This document shows positions 15,513-16,118 of a stretch of DNA of 16,118 nucleotides, in pieces (positions within the stretch are counted from its first letter, which is position 1; every line of letters starts with the position of its first letter). This DNA is from Candidatus Poribacteria bacterium (GTDB lineage: Bacteria; Poribacteria; WGA-4E; WGA-3G), in contig RKRO01000164.1 in NCBI GenBank assembly GCA_007571355.1, positions 1 to 16,118 on the forward strand, in the 5' to 3' direction. Both the position numbers and the translations under genes were made by a program. The notes beneath the pieces were generated by a model. The model was not told the origin of the DNA. It searched no databases and saw nothing but the letters and a program-made list of their open reading frames with translations.

Positions 15513-16118
15513 ATGCTTAACGCACAAAAGACACGCCAATATCTCAAAGATGCCGATTTTGAAACGCTCTTCATAGAAGCACTCGGTTGGGACTATCATA
15601 CGCAAACCCTCAATATTACAGTAGACGAAACCGACTATCAACTCACCGCCATCGCCGAAAAACGCGGCATGATCGTCTTCGAGTGCTCCCCACTCCCCCC
15701 TGATAACGGAGACAGGAGCATATCTTCCGCCTCTAATAAAGGCGGTAGCGGGGTTGAGCATGCCCCCCTGATAAGGGGAGATAGGGGGGTTAAAAATCCC
15801 GCCACAGATGCCCCTCTGATAAGTAGGGATAGGGGGGTTAACAACAGCGCATCTTCCGCCTCACTCACCGAGAAACAAAGGGACATCGCGAACACAAATA
15901 CCCGGAATAGAGAGATTGAGAATCCCCCCCCGCCTGCGGGGGGGCAAGGGGGGGTCGCACCCAACACAAATTTACCCCCTGATAAACGGAGTAGCGGGGT
16001 TCACAATACCCTCCCCAATTACGCCACACGCCGAAAAATCCAAAAACAGATCGCTAAATCCGCTCACGAACATTTTATCATATACACCGACGCTGAGAAA
16101 ACCACACAGATTTGGCAA
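15513..16118 (+). CDS. N-terminus of probable restriction-modification enzyme (type IIG/Eco57I-like), with repeat-derived insert; 3' end missing
   Basis: The frame is open from the ATG at 15513 (AGGGA 6 bp upstream) to the right edge, 202 codons with no stop. Residues 1-58 (LKDADFETLFIEALGWDY...DYQLTAIAEKRGMIVFEC) and from about 169 on (NYATRRKIQKQIAKSAHEHFIIYTDAEKTTQIW) look like one normal domain. By recollection they match the N-terminal, nuclease-like part of large single-chain methylase/restriction proteins. Between them, residues about 59-167 are encoded by palindromic G/C-run repeats and read as Pro/Gly/Arg/Asn-rich low complexity. The catalytic methylase part would lie beyond the window. 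The family call is moderate; the open frame and two-part structure are seen directly. Confidence 0.6.
   Translation, partial: MLNAQKTRQYLKDADFETLFIEALGWDYHTQTLNITVDETDYQLTAIAEKRGMIVFECSPLPPDNGDRSISSASNKGGSGVEHAPLIRGDRGVKNPATDAPLISRDRGVNNSASSASLTEKQRDIANTNTRNREIENPPPPAGGQGGVAPNTNLPPDKRSSGVHNTLPNYATRRKIQKQIAKSAHEHFIIYTDAEKTTQIWQ
15687..16013. repeat. Cluster of six palindromic repeat copies inside a coding region
   Basis: Copies start at about 15695, 15726, 15763, 15811, 15924 and 15975. The typical form is a C-run, CTGATAAG, a short G/A stretch, TAGGGGGGTT; the copy at 15726 has CCGCCT...AGGCGG instead, and the one at 15924 pairs a C-run with a G-run around CGCCTGCG. Each can fold as a hairpin. 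The TGATAA core contains stops in one frame only, and every copy is set so that this frame is not the gene's. The minus strand yields recurring L-T-P-L-S-x-L-I-R-G peptides, which are an artefact. Confidence 0.8.

Noticed and set aside
15638..15967. Minus-strand frame with repeated LTPLSPLIRG peptides
   Set aside because: It is the reverse of the palindromic repeats inside the plus-strand gene. The recurring peptide comes from the repeat sequence and there is no ribosome-binding site.
15687..16013. CRISPR array
   Set aside because: The repeat units vary in sequence and spacing, the spacers are not uniform, and the frame is kept open. They are dispersed palindromes, not a CRISPR.

Overview
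The window is 16.1 kb of moderate-GC bacterial DNA. The gene mix suggests Candidatus Poribacteria or a close relative: a phytanoyl-CoA dioxygenase-like protein, a secreted LamG protein, a DUF4175-like glutamine-rich membrane protein, stalk-domain/redoxin/TPR proteins, and short palindromic repeats both between and inside genes. This assignment rests on recollection of such genomes and is an inference. UGA ends several genes here in the ordinary way and TGG encodes Trp, so the standard code applies.

Left part, all minus strand (1-11071). In transcription order: transketolase (11071-9104); a membrane-anchored c-type cytochrome (9021-8653); a redoxin gene that overlaps it by 4 bp (8656-7523); a Yip1-like membrane protein (7517-6831); a large DUF4175-like protein (6734-3240); a class III-like PPK2 (3226-2414); a PhyH-family oxygenase (2395-1616); and a DNA methyltransferase fused to an Mrr-like nuclease domain, cut by the left edge (1569-1). 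Most neighbours are tightly spaced, so much of this looks co-transcribed.

The main find is in the redoxin gene. It is interrupted by one in-frame TGA exactly where the thioredoxin-fold nucleophilic cysteine belongs (W-G-S-W-[TGA]-G-C-R). The frame stays open for another 193 codons, through the cis-Pro loop and a TPR-like tail. Twenty bases after the TGA there is a perfect 5-bp hairpin with loop AGGGU, which fits the bacterial SECIS pattern. I read this as one 377-residue selenoprotein, not two genes or a pseudogene.

Middle (11227-13039), minus strand: an acidic TPR-like protein, then a spacer rich in palindromes, then a secreted LamG protein broken by one extra base near 12524. A 388-bp divergent spacer follows, with near-consensus sigma-70 promoters facing both ways.

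Right part, plus strand: peptide deformylase (def), a three-cysteine LarE sulfur transferase, a small two-pass membrane protein, a spacer with palindromes, and the start of a second probable restriction-modification enzyme that runs off the right edge. That gene's N-terminal region carries about 330 bp of palindromic repeat copies that keep the reading frame open, so the repeats appear to have been absorbed as protein sequence.
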